DNA of 64,000 nt from assembly GCA_964633715.1 (NCBI GenBank), contig CAZWHQ010000018.1, positions 1 to 64,000 on the forward strand, read 5' to 3'. This stretch comes from JAUWVG01 sp964633715. Lineage in GTDB: Bacteria; Acidobacteriota; Aminicenantia; Aminicenantales; Aminicenantaceae. Under the pieces are notes generated by a model. It had not been told where the DNA came from. It ran no database searches and was given only the letters and a program-made list of their open reading frames with translations. Of the stretch, positions 27,165 through 36,553 are shown piece after piece; the first letter of the stretch is position 1; every line of letters begins with the position of its first letter. Position numbers and translations under genes: made by a program.

Positions 27165-28019
27165 ATGAGAAAAGATAATTTTATTGTTTTGATTTTAGTC
27201 TTATTTTTACTGCAGTTTTTCTCTCTCTATGGGCAAGTTAACCAAGAAGTATCCATCAATGAGTATGTCATAGGGCCCATGGATCTATTGGAGATAACGG
27301 TGTTTGAGCTGCCGGAGCTCAACCAGACTGTACGAGTATCAGAGGACGGATCTATAACAATACCACTATTAGGCAGAGTTATGATAGGAGGATCAACGAA
27401 GGATGAAATAGAGAAGAAAATTTCAAATCTTTTGGATGAAAAGTATATCAAAAATGCCAAAGTTTCCATATTTATCAAGGAATATCAAAGCAAACTTGTT
27501 TCTATCATCGGAGCTGTTAAAAATCCCGGACCATATGAAATCATTGGCAGACAAACTCTGCTCCAGATGATTTCCAAGGCAGGGGGATTTACCGAGAGAG
27601 CTGCAGACGAGCTGTTTATTTTGCGTGAAGGGGATAACGGATTAACAGCATCCATATCGATTGACCTTAAGGAACTATTACTCAACGGCAATCAAAAACA
27701 AAATATACCTCTTCAAGCCAACGACATTATTAATGTTACTGTGGATAAGACTATTCAAATCTTTGTGTTTGGTATGGTTAAAAGCCCCGGGGAGCTAACA
27801 TTTAAAATATCCCAAAAGGTGACTCTGCTGCAAGCCATAGCCAAGGCCGGAGGGACTACGGAGGGGGCTAAAAAGGGCGCTATTATGATAAAGAGAATAG
27901 ATGAGGATGGAGAAGAGATAAAGATAAAGGTAAATTTGAGGGAGATTATCAAGGACCGTAAACCTGACATAACATTGAGGGACGGGGACGTCATTATTGT
28001 CCCTGAAAGCATATGGTAG
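27165..28019 (+). CDS. Polysaccharide export protein (Wza-like, SLBB)
   Basis: The protein has 284 residues. A signal peptide ends near LYGQ. The Poly_export domain follows (YVIGPMDLLEITVFELPELN, with TIPLLGRVMI), and then two SLBB-like domains (KLVSIIGAVKNPGPYE and IQIFVFGMVKSPGELT, each followed by TLLQ-type helices). This is the outer-membrane pore or periplasmic ring for group 1-like polysaccharide. I see no lipobox Cys at the cleavage site, unlike E. coli Wza, which is a difference worth noting. It is followed by the Wzz/BY-kinase gene after 22 bases. Confidence 0.88.
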   Translation: MRKDNFIVLILVLFLLQFFSLYGQVNQEVSINEYVIGPMDLLEITVFELPELNQTVRVSEDGSITIPLLGRVMIGGSTKDEIEKKISNLLDEKYIKNAKVSIFIKEYQSKLVSIIGAVKNPGPYEIIGRQTLLQMISKAGGFTERAADELFILREGDNGLTASISIDLKELLLNGNQKQNIPLQANDIINVTVDKTIQIFVFGMVKSPGELTFKISQKVTLLQAIAKAGGTTEGAKKGAIMIKRIDEDGEEIKIKVNLREIIKDRKPDITLRDGDVIIVPESIW

Positions 28020-28041
28020 TCTCTATTTTTAAGAGGATAAC

Positions 28042-30306
28042 ATGAACCAATTCAACGACTATAGTGATAGTGAATTTGACGAAACAAAAGAGATTGATCT
28101 TTGGGAATACTGGGCCGTCATCTGGAAAAGAAAATGGCTGATTTTCGCTCTTTCCTTGCTTGTGTTAATAGTCGTAGCCTTTAAAACTTTTACGACTACT
28201 CCAACGTATACAGCCACTGGAACTCTTCTCATCGAAAAAGAGCCGAATATTCTTTCGTTTGAGGAAGTGCTGCAGATTGAAACTCTCAGGGATGATTTCC
28301 TGCAGACACAGTACAAATTGCTGAAGAGTCGTGCGCTGGCACAATCTGTGATCGAACGGATGAGCCTCTATGAACATGAAGAGTTTGTAGGCAAGTCAGA
28401 AGACAGAACAGAACCGATCGATACATCAAATCCCAGGTTTAAGAGCAATTTGATTAACTCACTTCTGGGAAGAATAACAGTTGAGCCGATAAGAGGAACA
28501 CGGCTTGTGGAAATAACTTTTGATGCTGAGGATCCAATTTTTGCCGCAAGTGCACTCAATAATTTGTTCGATGAATTTATCGATATGAATATCGAGGCCA
28601 GATATCAGGCTACCGAACAGGCCTCGGAATTTTTAATAAAACAAATCACAAGCCTCCAGGCTGAGGTTTCACAAAAGGAGAGGGAGCTTCAGTCCTATGG
28701 AGCAGAAAAGAATATCATTGCCCTCAGTGATACAGAAACGACAATTATCGATAAACTTGGGGAATTGAACAGTGCGCTTACGAGCGCCCAAATAGAAAGG
28801 GTTAACAAGGAAGCTTATTACAGTGAGATAAGGGGAGCTTCCCCTGACTATATTCCTGAGGCACTCACGAATCCCCTCGTTACGAAATTGCGGGAAGATT
28901 ATGTGAGGCTGAACACGGAGTATAGAAAAAAGGAGGAGACATTCAGGCCCGATTATCCTGAGATGCAGAGATTAAAAGTTGAGTTGGACAGTGCTAAATT
29001 AGCCCTGGCAAATGAAACCCAAAATTTGATCAAAGGGGCCTATTCGGATTATCAGGCTGCATTGAAAAAAGAGAGATCTTTAGAAGCCGTCTTCAATAAT
29101 CAAAAAAAAGATGCAATTGAGCTGAACAGCAATGCCATATTGTACAACAGCCTGAAGATTGAGATTGAAAATAAAAAGAACCTTATCGAATCTTTGCTGA
29201 GGAGGCAGAGTGAAGCCGGAGTTTCATCAAGGTTAAGAGGATTAAGAACTTCAAATATCAGGATTGTCGATCGCGCGGAAATCCCCCTTTCTCCATCCAG
29301 CCCCAAGAAAAAAAGAAATATGATACTAGCTCTTATGGTGGGACTTATTCTTGGTTTAGGGACAGCATTCGGATTGGAATATCTGGATAATTCTGTTAAA
29401 ACTCCTGAAGATGTGGAACGATACACAAAACTTCCTACATATGGACTTGTCCCTGCTTTCAGTTCGGATGGATTAGGAAGAGGGTATGGGCATAAAAAGA
29501 AAAAAACAAAAAATGAAGGGAGCAGTCCTACTGATAAGCCTTTGTCAGATGCCAAGGCGCGATGGTCTTTAGAGGACAAAAAGAAGGAGATTAAATCGAT
29601 CGAGCTTATCAACTGCTTTTCCCCTCATTCTACATATTCGGAAAGCTACCGGTCGATCAGAACAGCGCTTCTTCTCTCTTCTGTGGATGACAGTTTAAAA
29701 GCCATTGGCGTGACCAGCCCTCTTCCTAAGGAGGGAAAATCAGTGACGATCGCCAATCTCGGTGTCGTTCTGGCTCAGGCAGGAAAGAATGTGGTGATTG
29801 TGGATACGGACCTGCGGAAACCCAGGCAGCACAAGATATTCAAGGTGAAAAATATTAACGGGATCACGAATCATATGACTGGTAGTGTGGCGATAAAGGA
29901 ATTGATCAAGCAGACGTCTGTTCCAGGGCTGTTTGTCATCAACTCCGGCCCGGTGCCTCCCAATCCGGCAGAACTCCTTGGTTCTAATAAAATGGATCAC
30001 TTTATCCAAAATTTAAAAAAGACATTTGACCACGTACTGTTTGATCTGCCGCCCATGCTCAATATTGCAGATGCTTTGATTTTAGGGGCCAAGATCGATG
30101 GGCTCCTTCTTGTCATATGGGGGGGGAAAACATCAAGGGAGGTTGTCAAACATGCAAGAGAAAAGCTGGACCTTATGAAAGTTAAAACAGTCGGTGTCAT
30201 ATTGAATAATATCGATATCAAAAAACAGGGAGGGTATTACTACAAGCACTATTACAGCTATTACTATGGAGCCGATGAGAGAGTAGAAGAAAGCCCACAA
30301 GTATAG
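28042..30306 (+). CDS. Polysaccharide co-polymerase/BY-kinase (Wzc-like)
   Basis: The protein has 754 residues. An N-terminal Wzz domain with a membrane segment (about residues 32-50) is followed by long coiled-coil helices (about 200-420), a second membrane segment near 425-445 ending in LGLGTAFGLEYLDN, and the kinase domain. The P-loop is PLPKEGKSVT (about 558-568), Walker A' is VVIVDTDLRKP (about 583-594) and Walker B is HVLFDLPP (about 663). The tail (about 731-742) is a cluster of Tyr (YYYKHYYSYYYG) for autophosphorylation. It sets chain length and regulates export with the phosphatase encoded downstream. A run of eight G (30119-30126) lies in the Gly-Gly after Walker B. Confidence 0.92.
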   Translation: MNQFNDYSDSEFDETKEIDLWEYWAVIWKRKWLIFALSLLVLIVVAFKTFTTTPTYTATGTLLIEKEPNILSFEEVLQIETLRDDFLQTQYKLLKSRALAQSVIERMSLYEHEEFVGKSEDRTEPIDTSNPRFKSNLINSLLGRITVEPIRGTRLVEITFDAEDPIFAASALNNLFDEFIDMNIEARYQATEQASEFLIKQITSLQAEVSQKERELQSYGAEKNIIALSDTETTIIDKLGELNSALTSAQIERVNKEAYYSEIRGASPDYIPEALTNPLVTKLREDYVRLNTEYRKKEETFRPDYPEMQRLKVELDSAKLALANETQNLIKGAYSDYQAALKKERSLEAVFNNQKKDAIELNSNAILYNSLKIEIENKKNLIESLLRRQSEAGVSSRLRGLRTSNIRIVDRAEIPLSPSSPKKKRNMILALMVGLILGLGTAFGLEYLDNSVKTPEDVERYTKLPTYGLVPAFSSDGLGRGYGHKKKKTKNEGSSPTDKPLSDAKARWSLEDKKKEIKSIELINCFSPHSTYSESYRSIRTALLLSSVDDSLKAIGVTSPLPKEGKSVTIANLGVVLAQAGKNVVIVDTDLRKPRQHKIFKVKNINGITNHMTGSVAIKELIKQTSVPGLFVINSGPVPPNPAELLGSNKMDHFIQNLKKTFDHVLFDLPPMLNIADALILGAKIDGLLLVIWGGKTSREVVKHAREKLDLMKVKTVGVILNNIDIKKQGGYYYKHYYSYYYGADERVEESPQV

Positions 30307-30318
30307 CGAATAAGTTCT

Positions 30319-31098
30319 ATGATCGATCTTCACACTCATCTGCTTCCAGGCTGGGATGATGGAGCAAAAAGTTGGGAAGAGGCGGAAAGGATGTGTGCGA
30401 TGGCCGAGAGGGATGGGATAGAAAAGATTGTCTGGACTCCCCATCTTTTTAGATTGAATCGATATGAAGATAATCTTGCTGTGGTTGAAGAGAGAATGGC
30501 AGAATTTGTGGAGAGAAGAAGGGATATGTCTTTGGGTGTTTTCAGAGGGGCGGAGGTTTTCCTCCACCATAATATAGTGGATTATCTGAAAAGAGACAAC
30601 CTTTCCATCAATGCTTCGGACTATGTGTTTATCGAATTTCCCTCCGACCATATCTTTACCGGAGTCAGGGACCTTATCTTCGATATCATGCTCGAGGGTT
30701 TTACTCCCATCATCAGCCATCCGGAAAGGAATTCGGTTTTTATGGAGCGGCCGCAGCTTTTGTTCGAATTGATTGAAGCGGGGTGTCTGGGACAGGTAAC
30801 GGCCATGAGTTTAACTGGGAACTTCGGTTCTACAACAAAAAAAACGGCTTTGATGTTTTTAAAGAATAATCTGGTGCATATCATTGCCTCGGATGCACAC
30901 AATGCTAGTGGTAGGCCTCCTGTCTTAAGCAGAGGCGTCGAAGAGGCAAAGGGTGTTGTGGGAGAAGATAAGGCCTTGGCGATGGTGACAACCATTCCCC
31001 AAGCCATTTTGGATAATAAAACCATTCCTGATTATGGAGATCCTATAAATCCAGTGAAAAAGAAGAAGTGGAATATACGGCTGCCAAAATTTCAATAA
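30319..31098 (+). CDS. PHP-family tyrosine phosphatase (CpsB/Wzb role)
   Basis: The protein has 259 residues. MIDLHTHLLPGWDDGAK is the metal-binding PHP motif. Later metal ligands are in the HPERN and ASDAHNASGRPP stretches. CpsB-like enzymes remove phosphate from the Tyr-rich tail of the BY-kinase, and the gene directly follows the kinase gene (12 bases). Localisation is cytoplasmic. The next gene has its own promoter, so this is probably the last gene of the exporter operon. Confidence 0.9.
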   Translation: MIDLHTHLLPGWDDGAKSWEEAERMCAMAERDGIEKIVWTPHLFRLNRYEDNLAVVEERMAEFVERRRDMSLGVFRGAEVFLHHNIVDYLKRDNLSINASDYVFIEFPSDHIFTGVRDLIFDIMLEGFTPIISHPERNSVFMERPQLLFELIEAGCLGQVTAMSLTGNFGSTTKKTALMFLKNNLVHIIASDAHNASGRPPVLSRGVEEAKGVVGEDKALAMVTTIPQAILDNKTIPDYGDPINPVKKKKWNIRLPKFQ

Positions 31099-31212
31099 AT
31101 AATTCATAAAAAATGTCAATGTTTGCTTAAATTTCTGTATTATCAATATGTACCTTTCGCATCTGTGACATTCTCAACACGTGAATAATAAAAGATAATT
31201 GTTGATTTTTGC

Positions 31213-31240
31213 TTGACTTCTGGGTATTCACCTGTATATT
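31213..31240 (+). promoter_or_regulatory. Sigma70-like promoter of the small exported protein
   Basis: TTGACT at 31213-31218 and TATATT at 31235-31240 are separated by 16 bases. The start would fall near 31247, with a strong ribosome site GGGGAGG at 31254-31260 before ATG 31266. Together with the terminator after the gene this makes it a single-gene transcript. Identified by eye only. Confidence 0.6.
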
Positions 31241-31265
31241 ATTAATGTATTCAGGGGAGGTGCTT

Positions 31266-31802
31266 ATGTTTAAAGATAAAGTTTTTAAATCAAAGTTTCT
31301 CAATCTAGGATTGGTCTGTGCGTTTATTCTTTTATTCTTTCCAGTCGAAGTCTTTTCTCAAGACTCTTTGGCCACAGGTTCTCTAGTCGGATATATTTAC
31401 AAGGACGATTTTCAAACACCGATTGAAAATGCTGTAGTCTATCTTAGAAATATTGAAAACAAAGCAGAGTACCAAAGCACTCCTTCAGATGAGATTGGAC
31501 TGTATACGGTCAAAGATGTGGCAGAAGGCCGGTATGTGCTCGGGATTTCCTCTGATGAGGGGAATTTTAACCTTGACTATTCTGTCCTAATAAAAGCCGA
31601 TGAAATTGCGAAGTTGTCCATAGCCACTAAACCAGGTGGAGACCTAGAAGGAGGACAAGAAGGAGGAAACGGGGATGGTAACGGCTTTTTTAAAACAGCA
31701 GCTGGAATAGCGCTCCTTATTGGTATGGCGGGGGGATTGGCATTCGGCCTCTACAAATTGCTTGAAAAAAAGGAAGAGCCTTCACCATCGACTAAAAAAT
31801 AG
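31266..31802 (+). CDS. Small exported protein with carboxypeptidase-regulatory-like domain
   Basis: The protein has about 178 residues. It has a signal peptide (hydrophobic at about 14-31, ending near VFSQ), then a single beta-sandwich-like domain (SLVGYIYKDDFQTPIENA, typical of the carboxypeptidase regulatory domain), then a Gly-rich linker, a C-terminal hydrophobic segment (about 146-165) and a Lys/Glu tail. It may be an inner-membrane-anchored periplasmic protein. The frame opens at 31209, but the strong ribosome site before ATG 31266 settles the start. Its function is unknown. It lies between the exporter operon and the O-antigen polymerase-like gene. Confidence 0.65.
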   Translation: MFKDKVFKSKFLNLGLVCAFILLFFPVEVFSQDSLATGSLVGYIYKDDFQTPIENAVVYLRNIENKAEYQSTPSDEIGLYTVKDVAEGRYVLGISSDEGNFNLDYSVLIKADEIAKLSIATKPGGDLEGGQEGGNGDGNGFFKTAAGIALLIGMAGGLAFGLYKLLEKKEEPSPSTKK

Positions 31803-31820
31803 AGTATAAAGCAGATATAA

Positions 31821-31857
31821 AAAGCAGGAAGTTGGAATGGCTTCCTGCTTTTTTTTT
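31821..31857 (+). terminator. Rho-independent terminator
   Basis: A perfect 11-base stem, AAAGCAGGAAG at 31821-31831 and its complement at 31841-31851, surrounds a nine-base loop and is followed by a T-run to 31857. It lies 19 bases after the stop of the small exported protein gene. Confidence 0.9.
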
Positions 31858-31865
31858 AACAAAAT

Positions 31866-33293
31866 ATGCAACATTTGCCAAACAAAAGCGAAAATATTCT
31901 TGATTTGGTCATTTTCTGGGGAATATGTGTTTCTTTACTTCTTGTTCCCTTGCCTTTTGGTTTAACCGAAGATTGGGCTATTTTTCTATTTGAAATTTTT
32001 GTTATTATCTTGGTCTCAATCTACTCGGTAAAAAAGATATTTTTTAAAGTAGATAATAACAGCCAGGTTTCGAAAAGCTCAAAGCTTCCTTTTTTAGCCA
32101 GGATTTGTTTGTTCATCTTTGCAGGAGTTCTTCTGTTTCATTTGATCCCTCTTCCAATAAATCTTTTAAAGTTTCTTTCGCCGAAAACTTTTGAGATATA
32201 TGCTGGCGTTAATCAAATTGGGTGGAAAACCTTATCATTAGTGCCCAATCTGTCCTGGTTTAAAACTGTTCAATATGTGTGTATCTTTCTTTTTGGTTTT
32301 CTTATTTTAAAAAGTGTCAAAACGAAAAAAAAGGTTGGAATATTTGTCATTTTTATGCTTGTCAGCGCAGTCTTCCAATCCCTTTATGGCATGCTCGAAC
32401 TCTTTGGGGGGACAGAACAGATTTTCGGCTATCAAAAGATTGCGAGTGGGGGCTCTGCCACAGGCACATACATCAACCGCAATCATTTTGCGGGATTTTT
32501 AGTAATGGTCTTTCCAATTAGTGTGGGGTATCTTCTGGCCAAGGCCGATTTTTTTTCAATAAAACGGGGCCTTCCCATCAAAGAAAAACTGATCTGGTTT
32601 AGTCAGGAAAGACTCCAAAAAACGATTGTCTTGGGATCTGTTACTGTATTAATTGGAATGGGGATTATCTTTTCCCGTTCGAGGGCTGGAATTACTATTT
32701 TTATCTTCCTGTTTTTTTTGGTATTTTTATTGATCTCTACACAAAATAGAACAGATGAAAGACTTCTAGGACGAAGATCCAAAAGAATACTAGGGAACAT
32801 AATTCTGGTAATTTTGGCTGCCGCATTTATCATCGGAGTTGGACCTATCCTGAATAGATTCACGAATACAAAATTGTCAGAGGTGATTCGACCGATTTGG
32901 TTTAACAATAGTCTTGAGCTAATCAATGATTTTCCTCTATTCGGGACAGGGTTGGGGACATATGTCCAGATTTATCCCGCGTATAAAAAAGTCGAAGACG
33001 GTTATTTACTCGATCATGCTCATAATGACTATTTGGAATTAGCCGCTGAAACGGGATTGATCGGTGCTTGCAGCTTGGTTCTTTTTGCCCTGACGATGAT
33101 TATTGTATTATTTTTAAAATGGAGGAAAAGGAGAGATCCTTTCGTTCGAGGTGTTGTCCTTGGCTGTCTGTTGGGGATTGTGGCCATTCTTCTCCACAGT
33201 GTTGTGGATTTTAATCTGCAAATTCCGGCCAATGCGGTTTACTTTGTAGCACTCTTTGCCCTGGCCTTAGGGGCAGTAAACCTCAAAGAATAG
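31866..33293 (+). CDS. O-antigen polymerase/ligase family membrane protein
   Basis: The protein has 475 residues with about twelve hydrophobic segments and the Wzy_C/WaaL signature: GTGLGTYVQIYPAYKK in the large periplasmic loop, then LDHAHNDYLELAAETGLIG (the HAHND motif). It is a separate ligase/polymerase from the one at 5149 and the one at 38597. A short linker (about two bases) leads to the TPR-like gene. Which of the three is the polymerase and which is the ligase cannot be decided by eye. Confidence 0.8.
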   Translation: MQHLPNKSENILDLVIFWGICVSLLLVPLPFGLTEDWAIFLFEIFVIILVSIYSVKKIFFKVDNNSQVSKSSKLPFLARICLFIFAGVLLFHLIPLPINLLKFLSPKTFEIYAGVNQIGWKTLSLVPNLSWFKTVQYVCIFLFGFLILKSVKTKKKVGIFVIFMLVSAVFQSLYGMLELFGGTEQIFGYQKIASGGSATGTYINRNHFAGFLVMVFPISVGYLLAKADFFSIKRGLPIKEKLIWFSQERLQKTIVLGSVTVLIGMGIIFSRSRAGITIFIFLFFLVFLLISTQNRTDERLLGRRSKRILGNIILVILAAAFIIGVGPILNRFTNTKLSEVIRPIWFNNSLELINDFPLFGTGLGTYVQIYPAYKKVEDGYLLDHAHNDYLELAAETGLIGACSLVLFALTMIIVLFLKWRKRRDPFVRGVVLGCLLGIVAILLHSVVDFNLQIPANAVYFVALFALALGAVNLKE

Positions 33294-33295
33294 AA

Positions 33296-33937
33296 ATGAT
33301 AAAAAAAATTATAGTTTTTGTTTGTCTGATTGTGCTGCTTTTTATTTCTGTCCAACACTATCTCGGATTTTACAATTTCCATAAATATGAAAAAACTCGC
33401 GAGCGAGCCAAAAGCATAGAAAGCGGTTTTCCAGGGATGGAGGAGAGTCTCAAAAAAGCACTCCGTCATTCTAAAAACCCAAAATTTTTGTTGGAACAAT
33501 CAAATCTTTATTGGGAGATGGCTGTAGCAGAGAATCAGTTTGGAACACAACAGAAAAGAGATTTTTTTCTAGACTTGGCCAAAGAGAGTTTAGAGGATCT
33601 TATAAAACGGAATCCGACAAATGCATCGGCCTACTATGTGATGGGAATGGTCTATATGTTTTATAACTATCCTCTTTTGACCTATGCGGAGAAAGGCCGA
33701 CAGTTTTTTGTCAAAGCCCTTAAGTTCGATCCATCGAGCGAATTTTTAAATGTAAACATCCTCTATATATATCTTACTCAGTGGAATTATCTGGAAAAAG
33801 AGGAACAGACCTTTGTTTTAACCAAGCTGCAGTGGGTGCAAAACACTAACTCAAAGATTGTTTCCAAAATCCGTGGCCGCTGGGTAGAAAACTATGGAGA
33901 TGCTCAAGGATTAGATGTAATATTAAAACTTATCTGA
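33296..33937 (+). CDS. Membrane-anchored TPR-like protein
   Basis: The protein has 213 residues. It has an N-terminal membrane anchor (about residues 5-20), then a TPR-like helical region (PTNASAYYVMGMVYMFYNYP and KFDPSSEFLNVNILYIYL). It is translationally linked to the O-antigen polymerase-like gene, with two bases between. It may assist its assembly, like other small TPR partners of ligases. Its 3' end overlaps the convergent TPR gene on the other strand by eight bases. Confidence 0.55.
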   Translation: MIKKIIVFVCLIVLLFISVQHYLGFYNFHKYEKTRERAKSIESGFPGMEESLKKALRHSKNPKFLLEQSNLYWEMAVAENQFGTQQKRDFFLDLAKESLEDLIKRNPTNASAYYVMGMVYMFYNYPLLTYAEKGRQFFVKALKFDPSSEFLNVNILYIYLTQWNYLEKEEQTFVLTKLQWVQNTNSKIVSKIRGRWVENYGDAQGLDVILKLI

Positions 33938-35261
33938 TTTTATCTAGACAGTACTGAAGAAGATCGGCCGTGTCTTTGTAGTTGGGGGAATTCTCAAGGA
34001 TGCTGCGAAATTCTCGCGTGGCCTCAGGAAATCTATACCTCTCCATATAAGCCTTACCGAGGTCATATCTCATTTCAATCTCATCCTCTCCGAATTCCCT
34101 TGCTCTTTCGAAGTTGGTGATGGCCTTTGAGAATGATTTTTGTAGCAGATAGATCGATCCCAACTCTTTATAGACTCGGCTGTTTTGCGGATAGAAAGAT
34201 TTAAGGGTTTCGAGAATACTTATAGCCTCCTTATATTTTTTGGCAAATCTGTAGACATAGGCCAACTCAAAATAGTTGCCAAGGTTGGCGGGATCAGCTT
34301 CTAGGGCCAACATATAAAACTCCACCTTTTTCTCAAACTCCTGAGCATCTCTGGCTAATTCCAGATATTTTACGGACATGGCGGCCTCATCCCCTTCCAT
34401 GTCCTCGAGTAAAGCCAAATACTTCTCTGTCTCCTTGAATGTTCTGTCGATTCTCTGCGCCTTTTGAAAATCCAGTTTTGATTCCTGAATCTTTCCCATT
34501 TCATATTTGAGAACAGCTGTTTCATAGAGTATCTCTATATCGTCTGGAAGCAGCTCTACCGCTTTTTGGAACCGCTCTAGAGCTTCGTCTCGCTTGTTTT
34601 CTAAAATAAAGATTTTCCCCAGCTCATAGTAAATCCTGCCGTTTCTTCTATCCTGAATGATTAATTTTTGGAGAATGCTCTTTGCAGACCCGATTCTGTT
34701 TTGATCCAGATAGATTTCACTGAGTCGAAAATAAGGGATCGCATTCTTATTGTCCTCTCTTATTTCACTCTTAAGTTGTCTAATTTCAACTTCGATAGAG
34801 GATTCTCTAATTTTTGGAGAGGGCCTTGTGTCCCGTAAGCTGTTTCGGGAGAGCTGGGATGTGGCTACATTGTATCTTTCCCTCAGGGTTTGTGGGAAGT
34901 TCGATGAGTTTAGATATTCTTCAAGATCAAGCCTTTTGATCTCATCGGCATAGTGTGTTGATTTGTCATAGCTTTTGCTCTCAAAACAGCTGATTGTCAG
35001 ATAGACATAACATTCCAGCAATTTAGGAGGATCACTGAGGTATCCGAAGAAGGCGATCTCTAGGTTTTTTACGGCTTCGGCGTAATTTCCGGCGGTAAAA
35101 AAGTTCTTTCCTTCCTCAAAGAGTTTTTCATAGAAGGGATCCACTTGTTTAGTTGATTGAGCCGGGAGGAAAGAGGGGAAAATCAGGAAAAGAATAAGGA
35201 GGAAGGATAAAAGAATTCTGGTAAACGAGAGAAAGGCATTTTTATTATTTTGTCTTTTCAA
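33930..35261 (-). CDS. Exported TPR protein (paralogue A)
   Basis: The protein has 443 residues. A signal peptide (about 12-32, ending near LPAQ) is followed by a distinctive N-terminal region (FYEKLFEEGKNFFTAGNYAEA), then ECYVYLTISCFE, then a series of tetratricopeptide repeats to the end. The start is TTG 35261 with GGGGAC upstream. The N-terminal part is clearly homologous to that of 59341-60180 (FYERLFDTGKSHYSKGDYSEA, ECYVYLAVCHSL), so this is a two-member family in this genome segment. It is probably periplasmic. The partner is unknown. Confidence 0.7.
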   Translation of the reverse strand: MKRQNNKNAFLSFTRILLSFLLILFLIFPSFLPAQSTKQVDPFYEKLFEEGKNFFTAGNYAEAVKNLEIAFFGYLSDPPKLLECYVYLTISCFESKSYDKSTHYADEIKRLDLEEYLNSSNFPQTLRERYNVATSQLSRNSLRDTRPSPKIRESSIEVEIRQLKSEIREDNKNAIPYFRLSEIYLDQNRIGSAKSILQKLIIQDRRNGRIYYELGKIFILENKRDEALERFQKAVELLPDDIEILYETAVLKYEMGKIQESKLDFQKAQRIDRTFKETEKYLALLEDMEGDEAAMSVKYLELARDAQEFEKKVEFYMLALEADPANLGNYFELAYVYRFAKKYKEAISILETLKSFYPQNSRVYKELGSIYLLQKSFSKAITNFERAREFGEDEIEMRYDLGKAYMERYRFPEATREFRSILENSPNYKDTADLLQYCLDKIR

Positions 35262-35344
35262 TTCATCGTCCCCTAGAACTCTTCTATCTTAATCATTTTT
35301 GGCTTGATTATCAAGGAGAGATGCTGCTATTTTTCAGAGGGAAA

Positions 35345-36379
35345 TTAGAAGAAAAAGCAGAGTGAAAGGCCGCTTTCCACCCTACCCATATTGATGTCGA
35401 ATAAATCTTCCTTGAGTCGAGCAAAATGGACTGTGGTGTAAATCTTTAAAGAGAGAAAAGATGTGGATTTGATATAAATTCCTACTTGAAGATTTGCTCC
35501 AAAAACTTTTCGGGAAATAATCCCCTCTTCATAGTCTAGAGGAGAATTTTCACTGTAATTGATATAGTCGATGCCTCCACCGATATAGGGAGTTACTTTT
35601 TCAGAGGTATTCATGTATGAAATAGAGAGCGAGACGGGTGTCATTTGCAGCTTTGTGTACTCTTCGGGATTGCTGCCGACCTTCTTAATGGCGAGAAAGC
35701 TCAAAGAAAGGCCCATGCGGCTTGAATCCTTAAGAGGAAAGATCATAGCGACTTCTCCTCCCGGAAATAGAAAACTTTTGTCGTAGTTGTCCTTGATGTG
35801 TTCATCAAACGGGAAAAACAGTCCACTGTGAATACCGAAGCCAATCTTTATTTTTTTTTCCTCTTGAGTGATCCGGGCGATGGTTTTCAGGAGTTTTTCT
35901 GAGATTTCTTGAGGGATCTTGACGGGAGCCTGGGTAGGTTTTTTTTCTGTTTTTGGGGCTGGGATCTTCTGTTCAACTATTTTTATTGGAATCTCTTCCT
36001 TCTCTTTTTCCATAAGAAATGAAACCAGGATCCCTGCTTCGTTTTTGCCGATTCTGTAGGAAGGAGGGGATTCCTCTAGATCAAATATAACCCGAGTTAT
36101 CTGGGGCTGATTCTTCCCGACTCTTATGTTTTTGATGCCAAAATCAATGACTTCAATTCTATCTGGACAGTGAAATTCTAAGACTTGATCGAGATCGATC
36201 ACCAACCGGTTGGGTTCTTCCAGGACAAAGGATCGGAAGCTGTAGATACCAGTAATCTCGATTTGCACGTTTAGTCTGTCTCCTGGTCTTTCCAGTTTTA
36301 TATCAATAAGAGTGGCTGTGCTTTGTAGTGAAGCGAAAAATAACTGCGGCAGAATAAGAAGGATGGCTAAAGCGAGCAT
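35345..36379 (-). CDS. AMIN-like domain plus outer-membrane barrel protein
   Basis: The protein has about 344 residues from ATG 36379. The frame opens upstream at 36463, but those codons are entirely repeat units. After a signal peptide, residues about 20-120 look like an AMIN domain (RLNVQIEITGIYSF, NRLVIDLDQVLEF, ITRVIFDLEES), which binds peptidoglycan or envelope partners. A Pro/Lys linker at about 130-165 leads to a beta-barrel domain (KIGFGIHSGLFFPFDEH) that ends VESGLSLCFFF with an aromatic C-terminus, as outer-membrane barrels do. It has the same architecture as 46779-48002. Its function is probably envelope tethering or sensing. Confidence 0.6.
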   Translation of the reverse strand: MLALAILLILPQLFFASLQSTATLIDIKLERPGDRLNVQIEITGIYSFRSFVLEEPNRLVIDLDQVLEFHCPDRIEVIDFGIKNIRVGKNQPQITRVIFDLEESPPSYRIGKNEAGILVSFLMEKEKEEIPIKIVEQKIPAPKTEKKPTQAPVKIPQEISEKLLKTIARITQEEKKIKIGFGIHSGLFFPFDEHIKDNYDKSFLFPGGEVAMIFPLKDSSRMGLSLSFLAIKKVGSNPEEYTKLQMTPVSLSISYMNTSEKVTPYIGGGIDYINYSENSPLDYEEGIISRKVFGANLQVGIYIKSTSFLSLKIYTTVHFARLKEDLFDINMGRVESGLSLCFFF

Positions 36380-36391
36380 TAATGTGTATCT

Positions 36392-36449
36392 GTCATTGCG
36401 AGTGAAACGCGGCAATCTCTTGTTATTGCGAGTGCAGCGTAGCAATCTT
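36392..36449. repeat. Reverse-orientation REP-like repeats
   Basis: Two units lie between the AMIN gene and the heptose kinase gene: GTCATTGCG at 36392-36400 closing with GGCAATCTC near 36411-36419, and GTTATTGCG at 36422 closing with GCAATCTT near 36449. They are the reverse complement of the units at 25691-25794. An upstream extension of the AMIN reading frame through them is an artefact. Confidence 0.65.
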
Positions 36450-36553
36450 TTTCTTCGTGTCATTCCCTCATCACCTTTTTTTATTATGATATACCTAGTG
36501 GAAATATTTTTAAAGATTTTTTTGTCATCGTGATGACAGAATAGGATTATTTA

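Noticed and set aside
36380..36463. Upstream extension of the AMIN-barrel gene
   Set aside because: The codons are REP-like repeat sequence. ATG 36379 begins a normal signal peptide.
36523..36538. Palindrome TGTCATCGTGATGACA as a terminator
   Set aside because: On the strand of the upstream gene it is followed by A-residues rather than a T-run.
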